Part shown: in pieces, positions 45,765 through 53,899 of the stretch
How the letters are laid out: each line of letters starts with the position of its first letter
How positions within the stretch are numbered: position 1 is the stretch's first letter
Source: Ruminococcaceae bacterium KH2T8
GTDB lineage: Bacteria > Bacillota > Clostridia > Saccharofermentanales > Saccharofermentanaceae
Length of the DNA stretch: 64,000 nt
Direction: 5' to 3'
NCBI GenBank assembly: GCA_900111435.1
Contig: FOIY01000001.1
Coordinates: forward strand, 806,001-870,000
Notes under the pieces: generated by a model
What the model saw: only the letters and a program-made list of their open reading frames with translations
What the model was told of the DNA's origin: nothing
The model's database searches: none
Position numbers and translations under genes: made by a program

Positions 45765-45794
45765 AGGAGGTGAAAGATTACTCTTTCACCTCCT
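45765..45794 (-). terminator. hairpin after the short pilin gene, stem built on a Shine-Dalgarno sequence
   Basis: A perfect 13-pair stem, AGGAGGTGAAAGA (45765-45777) with TCTTTCACCTCCT (45782-45794), four-base loop, 37 bases after the pilin stop codon. On the minus strand it is followed by TTAACATT, so the T-tract is poor; it may work as a partial terminator or an mRNA 3'-end stabiliser. One arm is a full anti-16S consensus AGGAGGTGA. Confidence 0.65.
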
Positions 45795-45831
45795 CTTTAA
45801 TTAACAAATTGATTCAAATACTTGTTATCAA

Positions 45832-46026
45832 TTATGCAGGGATAGCAGCTGTAGCAGCAGCAACTGCAGAGTTGTGTACAGATACGGAATCCTTAGCGTT
45901 GTTAGCTCTCTGGAGGTAACCAGCGATACCGATAAGGAGTACTGCAGCGAGTACAACGATGATAGCGATAACGAGTACCATCTCAATAAGTGTGAAACCC
46001 TTCTTTGACTTCTGAATCTTCTTCAT
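45832..46026 (-). CDS. very short type IV pilin (64 residues), probable major pilin
   Basis: A prepilin with cleavage KKG|FTLIEMVLVIAIIVVLAAV and Glu5. After cleavage about 54 residues remain: the hydrophobic helix, GYLQRANNAKDSVSVHN and an Ala-rich end (AVAAATAAIPA). There is no C-terminal head domain and only two aromatic residues in the mature chain (Phe1, Tyr27). A consensus AGGAGG site, an own extended -10 promoter and a downstream hairpin suggest high, separate expression, which is why I call it the likely major pilin. It follows the assembly-gene operon, separated by a 497-base region. Confidence 0.85.
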   Translation of the reverse strand: MKKIQKSKKGFTLIEMVLVIAIIVVLAAVLLIGIAGYLQRANNAKDSVSVHNSAVAAATAAIPA

Positions 46027-46066
46027 GTTAATTTCCTCCTTGGAAGTTTATTGAGTTTGTATCTTT

Positions 46067-46094
46067 AGTATAGCACCGATTTTTAGTTTTGCAA
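46067..46094 (-). promoter_or_regulatory. extended -10 promoter of the short pilin gene
   Basis: On the minus strand TTGCAA (46089-46094), 16 bases, TATACT (46067-46072) preceded by TGC. The predicted start of transcription leaves a leader of about 33 bases containing AGGAGG. The inverted repeat at 46113-46137 lies 18 bases upstream of the -35. Confidence 0.75.
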
Positions 46095-46112
46095 TACCCT
46101 TTTCATATTTTT

Positions 46113-46137
46113 TTCACATTTTTTTCTGAAATGTGAA
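46113..46137. promoter_or_regulatory. 9-bp perfect inverted repeat upstream of the pilin promoter
   Basis: TTCACATTT, seven bases, AAATGTGAA. The centre is about 65 bases upstream of the predicted transcription start, the usual place for an activator. The flanks are T/A runs and there is no T-tract after a stem in a gene's direction that would make it a terminator. Confidence 0.5.
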
Positions 46138-46141
46138 CTCG

Positions 46142-46200
46142 GGCGTGTTTTGCGGTCATATTCCGTTATTAATTTCAAACGGCAAAACCCCTGCAACGCC
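46142..46200. repeat. three-tier imperfect inverted repeat upstream of the pilin gene
   Basis: Three nested complementary pairs: GGCGT (46142-46146) with ACGCC (46196-46200), GTTTTG (46147-46152) with CAAAAC (46183-46188), and CCGTT (46163-46167) with AACGG (46178-46182). The first two left arms are contiguous and the inner two right arms are contiguous, so a 59-base branched hairpin can form on either strand. It lies upstream of the pilin promoter and is not part of any coding frame. No known riboswitch class was matched. Confidence 0.5.
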
Positions 46201-46451
46201 TATTATACATAACTTTCCGAAGATCGTACACATGCACTCCTACTTTGTTCGTATTAAGGGATCAGCTAATAGTGTTTTATCTATCCGAACCGCATAATGG
46301 TGATTTCGTGTTATTTCTAATGAAATGTACGCAAATACATTTTGATGTAAGATGCGCGTTTAGCGTGATGTGATTGATCTTTAACCATAAGCCTGATCAA
46401 ACTTACTCATCGTCTCCCGAATCCTGAGCTGCTATTTATATGATCATATAT
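46201..46451. other. non-coding spacer with no assigned content
   Basis: Together with the flanking promoter, repeats and terminator this makes the longest gene-free stretch of the window (46027-46523). I see no conserved coding frame, tRNA or terminator in these 250 bases; only a 9-codon frame with a GGGAG site (minus strand, about 46382-46411) is noticeable and is not convincing by itself. An upstream promoter or an unannotated small RNA cannot be excluded. Confidence 0.4.
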
Positions 46452-46487
46452 AAAAGGACTGACTCCTTGCAAGCAAGAAGTCAGTCC
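46452..46487 (-). terminator. intrinsic terminator of the pilBTCMNO operon
   Basis: A 15-pair stem with one mismatch (GGACTGACTTCTTGC on the minus strand with GCAAGGAGTCAGTCC, two-base loop region) followed by TTTTATAT, 37 bases past the pilO stop. Confidence 0.88.
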
Positions 46488-46523
46488 ATAGGTTTGATCT
46501 GAATCGATTATTCGAAAGTGATC

Positions 46524-47534
46524 TTATTCCTCACCGGGCTCACCGACGGGAGTTTCACCGGGGATCTCAGGAAGATTTCCATCTTCCATTCCAAGTGCAC
46601 CTCTTACGCCGCCTTCACCGACCATCTGCGACCAGATAGCTGCAGAATAGTATGTAGCGAAAGGCCTATCCGTAGAGCTAGCGCTGTTAGCATCAAGAGC
46701 GCAGAGATACCATACGCTGTTAGGATCATCAACGATGAACGGCATACCGATGAATCCTGCATTAGTAGCAACTCCCGTATCACCATTCCATCTGATGTAA
46801 GGAGCACTTGTATCAGGCTCAGATACTCTGTTTGCAAAGCTTGCTGCATAGAAGTTGATATCTACACTCAGAAGGATATAACCATTCTTTCCCTCAGCAC
46901 CAAATGAACTGAGCTTGATGCAGTCAGGATCGATATTGGCGATCTGTACAAGCGAAGCGATAAATCCGTTGTACTGAGGATCCCTTGATGCGCTTCCCTG
47001 CCATACCATTGTCTCAAGGAGCTGAGAAAGGAGTTCTTCATCTACAGTACCATCAGGAAGATTTACCGTATTCTCTCTGTTGTACTGAGGAATACATACT
47101 CCATCAACAGTTGAGAACTGAAGTGATACTGTCTTGATCGCAACTGTATCCTCGGAAAGTGTTCCGTCAGGCATCAGTACCTGAGGAAGATAGCTGTCTG
47201 TTGTATGTGCATCTACAAGATAGGGGCAACCGTTTGACTCAAAGATAGAGAGTACATACTGGAGCATTGATTCTGTATTGAATACAGGAAGGAATGATCC
47301 CTCAACTTCTGAGATCTCTGTCTCGAGTTCTGCAATCTGAGCCTGCATCTCCTGATTCTGGTTCTTAAGAGCATCATAATACTCTTTCTGCTGAACAAGA
47401 CTGTCACGAGTTGCAACGAGCTCATCGTAGCTCTTATTGAGATTTCTGATACCAAGCATATAGATACCAAATACTATAAGCACGATACCAAGTAAGATAA
47501 TACCGTATTTTTCACGGGGGCCTAAGTTACTCAT
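46524..47534 (-). CDS. pilO: PilO-like type IV pilus inner-membrane assembly protein
   Basis: A 336-residue bitopic protein: short cytoplasmic N-terminus, one transmembrane helix (YGIILLGIVLIVFGIYMLGI, about 10-29), a coiled coil (SLVQQKEYYDALKNQNQEMQ to about 75) and a ferredoxin-like periplasmic-side domain, the architecture of PilO. A Gly/Glu/Pro-rich acidic tail ends it. It is longer than proteobacterial PilO (about 210). In monoderms PilM, PilN and PilO link the cytoplasmic motor to the pilus base. Its ATG overlaps the pilN stop by 4 bases. Confidence 0.8.
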   Translation of the reverse strand: MSNLGPREKYGIILLGIVLIVFGIYMLGIRNLNKSYDELVATRDSLVQQKEYYDALKNQNQEMQAQIAELETEISEVEGSFLPVFNTESMLQYVLSIFESNGCPYLVDAHTTDSYLPQVLMPDGTLSEDTVAIKTVSLQFSTVDGVCIPQYNRENTVNLPDGTVDEELLSQLLETMVWQGSASRDPQYNGFIASLVQIANIDPDCIKLSSFGAEGKNGYILLSVDINFYAASFANRVSEPDTSAPYIRWNGDTGVATNAGFIGMPFIVDDPNSVWYLCALDANSASSTDRPFATYYSAAIWSQMVGEGGVRGALGMEDGNLPEIPGETPVGEPGEE

Positions 47535-48484
47535 GCTGCTTCTCCTCCTTCTGCACCTTCCTCAGCAACAGGTGCTGCTGCTGTGTAATAGAGTTCAATT
47601 TCAGTATTCTCAACTGCGATACCGGAAACAGCATTGTTAGCAGAGATGGCTGCATACTGATCGTCGTCAACTCTTACACCGTTAATAAGGATGTAGGACA
47701 GGTAATATGTAACGCCGTTGGATTCGTAGGAGTTGATTCCATCTACAGAGAATGCATCACCATACTCATACTTAACTGTCTCAACACCGCTAAGAGGTGC
47801 GATAGCGCCTGTATCATCAAGTACAAATCTGCTTACGGAGATATATGTATCGAGTGTAAGGTTACCTGTGATAGTGAACTTGTAGTAAACATCGATCGTG
47901 TTCATCGTATCGATAGAACCGTCTGTGACGGTTACTGCACCTTCAGCGGGTGTATCAACATGAACGATCTCAGCATTGAGATTTACGAATACATCGTTGT
48001 TCTGCATCATGTTAACGAGCTCGAGTGCACTATAGTAATCAAATGTATAACCGATGATCTGCATCTCATTACCGGAAATACTGTAACTGTCAATGTACGA
48101 ATCATTGGGGATGCTGTCACCAAGATAAGTAGCGAGGTCAGTATCAGCAACAGAGATCTCATCTACTTCTCTTCTCATCTCAGTAAGAGCATAGAAATAC
48201 TGATTTCTCTCATTGAGTGTCTGCTGGAGATTCTTGTACTCGATCTCAAGGTTTGCATACTCGGGACTTGCGAGTTCATCATTGAGCTTCTTGATCTCAG
48301 CCTTGATAACACCGTTTCTGATGATATCGAATATCAACCAAGCGAAGAAGACTCCAAAGAAGATCAAACCAATAAGTATTACGTATAACAACATCCTAGC
48401 CTGCTTACGAGCAGATTCGGTAAATTGGGCAAAGAAGTTAATATCTTTCTTGCCATAGCCTTTTGTTGAACCAAAACTTGCCAT
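47531..48484 (-). CDS. pilN: PilN-like type IV pilus assembly protein
   Basis: A 317-residue bitopic protein with a cytoplasmic head of about 35 residues (KGYGKKDINFFAQFTESARK), one transmembrane helix (about 36-58, LLYVILIGLIFFGVFFAWLI), a coiled coil (IKKLNDELASPEYANLEIEY to about 100) and an external domain. PilN binds PilM through a conserved N-terminal INL-type motif; the corresponding DINFF is at 14-18. Position between pilM and pilO supports the assignment. The acidic tail (AEEGAEGGEAA) resembles that of the pilO product. Confidence 0.8.
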   Translation of the reverse strand: MASFGSTKGYGKKDINFFAQFTESARKQARMLLYVILIGLIFFGVFFAWLIFDIIRNGVIKAEIKKLNDELASPEYANLEIEYKNLQQTLNERNQYFYALTEMRREVDEISVADTDLATYLGDSIPNDSYIDSYSISGNEMQIIGYTFDYYSALELVNMMQNNDVFVNLNAEIVHVDTPAEGAVTVTDGSIDTMNTIDVYYKFTITGNLTLDTYISVSRFVLDDTGAIAPLSGVETVKYEYGDAFSVDGINSYESNGVTYYLSYILINGVRVDDDQYAAISANNAVSGIAVENTEIELYYTAAAPVAEEGAEGGEAA

Positions 48485-48499
48485 TATTCCTTCTCCTCC

Positions 48500-49609
48500 T
48501 TAATCATTACGGATCAACGCACCGCAGCAGTTGATGAACTGCGGAAGCTCGAAATCCTTAGGGCCTGCAACACAGCTTAACGTGTTGAGAACTTCAACCT
48601 GTGTGCCAAGCTGTCTGGAAAGTTCTTTGTCGATCTTCTTGTAACCGGAACCGGAACCGTAAAGAAGGCAAGTTCCGATGCTGTCAATATGGAACTTGGA
48701 GATGGAGAACTGAGCAGTTCTGGAAACAGCATCAACCAAGCTCTTGAAGTAAGCATTAACAGCACTCTGAAGAGAAGGAGCATCTGCGAGGGACTCATGC
48801 CAAACGTCGATATCCTGTACGGGAACACCGGACTCAGCATCAGAAGTAGTGATATTAAGTCTTCTAGCAAGTGAAGACTGCTTATCGCCGCCCTGGATCT
48901 TCTTGATTGACTCTGCAACCTGACGGATATTAGAGTGACCGAACTGAAGTCTTCTTGTAAGGATCGGGAATCCTCGGTCAAGAATCGTAACTGTTGTCGT
49001 GCTGCCGGAAAGCTCGATCATCATAAGTGTTGACTGTGCAATGTTGATGTTGCCGTTGACGATACCTGATGTGAAGAGCTTTCTTACTGCGTTTGCATTA
49101 ACATCCATTGCTACGGGATTGAGATCAAGATTCTTGATGAAATCCCTGAAATCAGCGATCGTATCTGTAGGAACAGCAGTTGCTCTGATCTGGAGCTTGT
49201 CGGCGTTTGTCTCGGCATCTTTTGTAGCACCGTAAACAATATACTCGATATTCATATCCTTGTTCGTGCCCTGACCCATTACTTCGTAACGAACCATATC
49301 GTTTAACTGATCAGCCTTAACCTTAGGAAGCTCAAGGTCTCTTGTGTGAACGAAAGCACCGTCTGTTGTTACTACACAGTTCTTATTTCTAACATCGAGT
49401 CTTGCGAAAGCATGCTTAACGGCCATGATAACACCAAACGAATCGGAGATCGCACCGTCAGCGATCGCATCTGTTTCCAAAGGAACGATACCTGCCTTCT
49501 CGATAAGAACAAGTCCTGTCTTGGGATTATATCCGCCAACCACGATCTTGAGGTCTGAGCTGGACATATCCATTACTATATTCTGTGAACTACCACCTAA
49601 TACACTCAT
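48500..49609 (-). CDS. pilM: PilM-like actin-fold ATPase of type IV pilus
   Basis: A 369-residue actin/FtsA-fold protein. The N-terminus (IVMDMSSSDLKIVVGGYNPK) and the phosphate-2 segment STLMMIELSGSTTTVTILDRG, with RRLQFGHSNIRQVAESIKK following, are typical of PilM. LPKVKADQLNDMVRYEVMGQ matches the PilM region that contacts PilN. It sits at the cytoplasmic side, linking the motor ATPases to PilN/PilO. It is 15 bases upstream of pilN and 18 bases downstream of pilC. Confidence 0.85.
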   Translation of the reverse strand: MSVLGGSSQNIVMDMSSSDLKIVVGGYNPKTGLVLIEKAGIVPLETDAIADGAISDSFGVIMAVKHAFARLDVRNKNCVVTTDGAFVHTRDLELPKVKADQLNDMVRYEVMGQGTNKDMNIEYIVYGATKDAETNADKLQIRATAVPTDTIADFRDFIKNLDLNPVAMDVNANAVRKLFTSGIVNGNINIAQSTLMMIELSGSTTTVTILDRGFPILTRRLQFGHSNIRQVAESIKKIQGGDKQSSLARRLNITTSDAESGVPVQDIDVWHESLADAPSLQSAVNAYFKSLVDAVSRTAQFSISKFHIDSIGTCLLYGSGSGYKKIDKELSRQLGTQVEVLNTLSCVAGPKDFELPQFINCCGALIRND

Positions 49610-49627
49610 TATTTATTCTCCTTTCAC

Positions 49628-50836
49628 TTACATTATGTACTGAGCCATTGTGAAGATAGGCAATGCGATACCGCCGACAGTTAATCCGACTACGATAGCC
49701 ATGATAACGAGCATACAAGGCTCAAGAGCCGTAACCATCTTTGTTGTAGCAGCATCAGCCTCATCCTCGAAGAAATCAGCGGCCTTCTCCAAGATAGCAT
49801 CAAGAGTACCGGATTCCTCACCGATAGCTGTCATAGCATAGATCATGGGAGGGAATTCCGTGATACCTTTGATCGACTTGGAAAGTGTAGTACCTTTACG
49901 AATCTCAAGACGGGCATCGTTGAGCTTCTTCTCAAGGATCTTATTGTCAAGAGACGCGGACGTGATCTCGATCGCGGAAAGTACGGAGATACCACTCTTA
50001 AGGAGCGTTGAAACCATTCTGCAGAATCTTGCAGCAGCCGTCATCTTCGTTGCTTTACCTACGATAGGCATATCGAGCATGATCTTAGCCCACGTAATAG
50101 AACCTTTATCAGACTTCTTCCAAGTATTAAATCCGAATACTATAGAGCCGATAATAATGATGTATACATACCAGAAATGAACCAGCGAGTTACTTATTGC
50201 CATGATGGCCTTAGTAAGTGCCGGAAGTTCACCACCAAGACCGATGATGGTCTCAGCGATACCGGGAACGAGGAATGTCATAAGTCCGACCGTGATAGCA
50301 ACCGTAACGAACGCAAGGATCTTAGGGTATACCAACGCACTGGAGATCTTGTTCTTGAGCTTTGACTCCTTCTGGAAATGCTCGGCAAGTCTTGCCATGA
50401 TCTCATCGAGTCGACCGGATTCCTCACCTGCGGAGATCATACTGATCATGATCGAAGGGAGAATATCTCTCTGATCTCTGAAAGCCTCGGAGAGAGTCTT
50501 ACCTTGCTGGATAGATTCATAGATCTCACCAACACACTTCTTGGATCTCTTCGTCTCCATCTGCTGATAGAGCATGTCGAGCGATCTTACGATCGTAATA
50601 CCTGCCGACAAAAGGGACGAGAGCTGTCTCGAGATCAGAACCAGTTCCTTGGTATTGAGCTTTTTACTACCAAGTTCCAGATTCATGAGTCCGGGACCCT
50701 TATCAAGTTCTACTTTTAAGACGTACCTGCCTTCAGCTTTCAGCTTTCTAGAAGCATCAGCGATACTCTGAGCATCTATTACGCCGGATGACTGCTTGCC
50801 TGCCGCGTCAAGAACCTGATATCTGAAATTTGCCAT
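49628..50836 (-). CDS. pilC: type IV pilus platform protein PilC (GspF family)
   Basis: A 402-residue polytopic platform protein: two homologous T2SSF domains (about 65-190 and 270-395) and three transmembrane segments (about 168-190, 215-235, 375-398). Diagnostic stretches are LSSLLSAGITIVRSLDMLYQ, the repeat-end motifs ISMISAGEESGRLDEIMARL and MTAIGEESGTLDAILEKAAD, and the hydrophobic end LVIMAIVVGLTVGGIALPIF. The N-terminal FRYQVLDAAGKQSSGVIDAQ matches the family. It transmits motor rotation to pilin polymerisation. Confidence 0.94.
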   Translation of the reverse strand: MANFRYQVLDAAGKQSSGVIDAQSIADASRKLKAEGRYVLKVELDKGPGLMNLELGSKKLNTKELVLISRQLSSLLSAGITIVRSLDMLYQQMETKRSKKCVGEIYESIQQGKTLSEAFRDQRDILPSIMISMISAGEESGRLDEIMARLAEHFQKESKLKNKISSALVYPKILAFVTVAITVGLMTFLVPGIAETIIGLGGELPALTKAIMAISNSLVHFWYVYIIIIGSIVFGFNTWKKSDKGSITWAKIMLDMPIVGKATKMTAAARFCRMVSTLLKSGISVLSAIEITSASLDNKILEKKLNDARLEIRKGTTLSKSIKGITEFPPMIYAMTAIGEESGTLDAILEKAADFFEDEADAATTKMVTALEPCMLVIMAIVVGLTVGGIALPIFTMAQYIM

Positions 50837-50874
50837 ATATCATAATCCTCCTGTAATTTTTCTTTTTCTTTAGA

Positions 50875-51990
50875 TCAAGCGAAGTCAAGATCACCGAACA
50901 ACGGGCTGTTGGCAGGACCACCTACATTGTTGATATATCTCTTAAGATCTTCAGGGAACCTGCATCTTGTGATTGCAGTATCTCTGGAAATGATCTTTCG
51001 CTTAACAAGTTCAGCAAGATAGAAGTCGAGGGGGCACATGCCCTGAGAAAGGCTTGTTGCGATCGTACTGTCTATCTGGTAAGTCTTTCCTTCACGGATG
51101 TTATTACGTACGGCGTCATTAGCAAGCATGATCTCGAATGCCGCACATCTGCCGCCTGCGATCTTGGGAACGAGAGTCTGACAGATAACGGCTACAAGAA
51201 TGGAACCGAGCTGAACTCTGATCTGATCCTGCTGATGAGGCGGGAATACGTCGATGATACGGTTGACCGTATCGGAAGCACTCGATGTATGAAGTGTTGA
51301 CATAACAAGGTGACCTGTCTCGGCTGCGGTAATAGCAGTACTGATAGTATCAAGGTCACGCATCTCTCCTACGAGGATAACGTCGGGGTCCTCACGGAGA
51401 GCAGCTCTCAAGGCATTTGCGAATGAAAGCGTATCCTCATGGACCTCTCTCTGGTTGATCATTGCTTCACCATGCTCGTGAAGATACTCGATAGGCTCCT
51501 CAAGTGTAAGTATGTGACACTTCTTGGAACTGTTGATATGACCTACCATTGCAGCGAGCGTCGTTGACTTACCTGAACCCGTAGGGCCCGTAACAAGGAT
51601 AAGTCCACGGGGCTTAAGTGCAAGTTCCTTGAAAAGAAGAGGAAGACCTAATCTTTCGCAAGTAGGGATCTCTGTTGTGATGGTTCTTGCTGCAAGAGCA
51701 TAGGCGCCTCTCTGCTTGAAGATGTTGCATCTGAATCTGCTGTAGTCTGCAACAACGTATGAGAAGTCGATCTCTCCTCTTTCAGCAAGATACTGCTGTC
51801 TAGACTTATCGATCATTGACTTACAGAGAAATTCTGTATCAGCAGCCGTAAGGATCTGATTGCTGAGCGGCATCAATTCACCGCTGATCCTGATCATGGG
51901 GGGCAAACCAACCGTAATATGTGTATCGGATGCTCCTCTCTTTACTGCCTCAGCCAATATGGCGTCCATTGTTAAGCTGAATTCTTCCAC
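50875..51990 (-). CDS. pilT: type IV pilus retraction ATPase PilT
   Basis: A 371-residue secretion ATPase with PAS-like N-terminal domain and RecA-like C-terminal domain. Walker A LVTGPTGSGKSTTLAAMVGH near 135, Asp box ILTLEEPIEYLHE, Walker B DPDVILVGEMRDLDTISTAI, His box TGHLVMSTLHTSSASDTVNR and the PilT C-terminal signature-like segment AFEIMLANDAVRNNIREGKT. Presence of PilT implies retractable pili (twitching, DNA uptake or adhesion). It lies between pilB and pilC in the operon. Confidence 0.94.
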   Translation of the reverse strand: MEEFSLTMDAILAEAVKRGASDTHITVGLPPMIRISGELMPLSNQILTAADTEFLCKSMIDKSRQQYLAERGEIDFSYVVADYSRFRCNIFKQRGAYALAARTITTEIPTCERLGLPLLFKELALKPRGLILVTGPTGSGKSTTLAAMVGHINSSKKCHILTLEEPIEYLHEHGEAMINQREVHEDTLSFANALRAALREDPDVILVGEMRDLDTISTAITAAETGHLVMSTLHTSSASDTVNRIIDVFPPHQQDQIRVQLGSILVAVICQTLVPKIAGGRCAAFEIMLANDAVRNNIREGKTYQIDSTIATSLSQGMCPLDFYLAELVKRKIISRDTAITRCRFPEDLKRYINNVGGPANSPLFGDLDFA

Positions 51991-52004
51991 AGTTGTAATC
52001 CTCC

Positions 52005-53675
52005 TTAGCCGTCAACTGAATAAGCTACTCTGTTCATCTCATCGACAGTGGAAATACCTTCCATGCAAAGCGCTGCTGCCGAATCTACGAGCATCAATGT
52101 ACCTTCCTTGATCGCAAGCTGCTTCATCTCTTCTTCACTTGCTCTCTTCTCAAGAAGGACCTTCATGCCCTTTGTGATAACTACTACCTCGTGAATAGCG
52201 ATTCGACCCTTGTAGCCGCTGCCGTTACACTCGGGACAACCCTCACCCTTATAGAGCTTCTGACCGGGTTCGAGTTTCATCTTCTCTTTCTCATACTCAT
52301 CGGGCTCATAAGGCTTTCTGCACTCCGTGCATATCCTTCTTACAAGTCTCTGAGCAACAACGCCGACAAGCGCGGACGAAACCATGTAAGGCTCAAGTCC
52401 CATATCGATAAGTCTGTTGATCGAAGATACGGCGTCGTTTGTATGGATAGTACTGAAAACCAAGTGACCTGTGATGGCAGCTCGCATGGCGATCTCTGCC
52501 GTCTCACCGTCACGGATCTCACCGACAAGGATGATATCGGGGTCCTGACGGAGGATAGAACGAAGACCGCTGGCGAATGTCATTCCCGCCTTGGCATTAA
52601 CCTGTACCTGGTTAAGTCCCGGGATACGGATCTCGACAGGATCCTCAACTGTAATGATATTTGTTTCGGGGGTATTCTTCTCGGCAAGAAGAGTATAAAG
52701 AGTAGTTGTCTTACCGGAACCTGTAGGACCGGAGATAAGGCAGATACCCTGAGGAACCTTGATGATCTTGTCGATCATCATGTTGTTGTGATCGCTGATA
52801 CCAAGATACTTTCTGTTAAGGTTACCGTCGTTCTTAGCCAAGATACGGATAACGGTCTTTTCACCGGTGATACAGGGAAGTATGGATACACGCATGTCTA
52901 CCGGCTGATCGTTGATGACTGTCTGAATACGACCATCCTGAGGGATACGCTTCTCGGCAATGTTCATTCCGCCGAGGATCTTGATTCTCGTGATGATCGC
53001 TTCCTTAGCATTGATGGGCGAGCTCATGACTTCCTGCATGACACCGTCGATACGGATCCTTACTCGGATCCTGTCTTCCATGGGCTCGATATGAATATCT
53101 GAAGAACCTGCTCTGATAGCGTAGTCGATCATGGAGTTAACGAGCTTAACAACAGGCGCACTGTTGACAGCCTCACTCATCTCATCGCTAAGGCCTTCGA
53201 TCTCTTCATTGGCAAGATCGGCATCGAGTTCCTGAGCAGCCTGCGCCGCACTCTCTCTGCCGTATGTTGCACGGATAGTATCGAGGATACCCGAGCCCGT
53301 AGCAAGCATAAGAACGATCTCGTATCCCGTACGGAACTGAAGCTCGTCCTGGACAAGAAGGTTGAGCGGGTCGTCGATAGCAACTACGAGCTTGTTGTCA
53401 TCGAAACCGATCGGAACAACAACATTTTCCGTACAGAACTTCTCGTCGAGAAGCTGAGTTGCCTTAGGATCAACATCGATACTGCTAAGATCGATGATTG
53501 GATAACTGTACTGGCTCGAAACAGCACGAAGAATGTCAAATTCAGACATAAGACCCATCTCGGTAATTACTTCGCCAAGTCTCTTACCGGTCTCTTTCTG
53601 AACACTCAATGCTTCGGCTAATTCGGCTGCAGTCAGGAATCCGCTCTCAATGAGAATGTCTCCTAATCTCTTCAT
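52005..53675 (-). CDS. pilB: type IV pilus extension ATPase PilB with MshEN-type N-terminus
   Basis: A 556-residue GspE/PilB motor. Residues 3-55 are two tandem copies of the MshEN motif (RLGDILIESGFLTAAELAEA...Q26, then RLGEVITEMGLMSEFDILRA...Q55), which in MshE and some PilB proteins binds c-di-GMP. The catalytic core has Walker A ISGPTGSGKTTTLYTLLAEK near 320, Walker B RQDPDIILVGEIRDGETAEI, GHLVFSTIHTNDAVSSINRL, and the zinc tetracysteine CTEC...CPEC near 450-490. GGAGG precedes the ATG. It is the first gene of the pilBTCMNO operon. Confidence 0.95.
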   Translation of the reverse strand: MKRLGDILIESGFLTAAELAEALSVQKETGKRLGEVITEMGLMSEFDILRAVSSQYSYPIIDLSSIDVDPKATQLLDEKFCTENVVVPIGFDDNKLVVAIDDPLNLLVQDELQFRTGYEIVLMLATGSGILDTIRATYGRESAAQAAQELDADLANEEIEGLSDEMSEAVNSAPVVKLVNSMIDYAIRAGSSDIHIEPMEDRIRVRIRIDGVMQEVMSSPINAKEAIITRIKILGGMNIAEKRIPQDGRIQTVINDQPVDMRVSILPCITGEKTVIRILAKNDGNLNRKYLGISDHNNMMIDKIIKVPQGICLISGPTGSGKTTTLYTLLAEKNTPETNIITVEDPVEIRIPGLNQVQVNAKAGMTFASGLRSILRQDPDIILVGEIRDGETAEIAMRAAITGHLVFSTIHTNDAVSSINRLIDMGLEPYMVSSALVGVVAQRLVRRICTECRKPYEPDEYEKEKMKLEPGQKLYKGEGCPECNGSGYKGRIAIHEVVVITKGMKVLLEKRASEEEMKQLAIKEGTLMLVDSAAALCMEGISTVDEMNRVAYSVDG

Positions 53676-53778
53676 CAGATGCCTCCAAATTTAACGTTAA
53701 ACTTAAGAACATATCCCGAAAAATGGGGCTTTGCAAAGGGCATGGTTTACCCCAAAAATTCCGCAAATATGTATTCAA

Positions 53779-53807
53779 ACTATACAACACGGTATGACAA
53801 AAAACAA
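53779..53807 (-). promoter_or_regulatory. candidate promoter of the pilBTCMNO operon
   Basis: On the minus strand TTGTTT (53802-53807), 17 bases, TATAGT (53779-53784), giving a leader of roughly 95 bases before pilB. The leader contains GGGGTAAACC...GCAAAGCCCC (53725-53753), a weak outer stem of four pairs. Confidence 0.45.
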
Positions 53808-53899
53808 GTTTTTTTATTATTTTCTTTTATATTACATATTATATATTCGCAAGGTTTGTTGCTTTTATGATATTATTGTTTTCATCGGAGGCGAGATGC

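Noticed and set aside
45832-46026. The short pilin as a frameshifted remnant of a longer pilin gene.
   Set aside because: Other frames just downstream (45645-45831) give no head-domain-like sequence, and a hairpin plus the promoter of the next operon occupy that space, so the short form looks intended.
53725-53753. Possible c-di-GMP-I (GEMM) riboswitch in the pilB leader: GGGGTAAACC followed by GCAAAGCCCC on the minus strand.
   Set aside because: The two core pieces look similar to the aptamer, but the P1b hairpin and the GGGA element between them, and the P2 stem with its tetraloop receptor, are missing; the outer stem is only four pairs.
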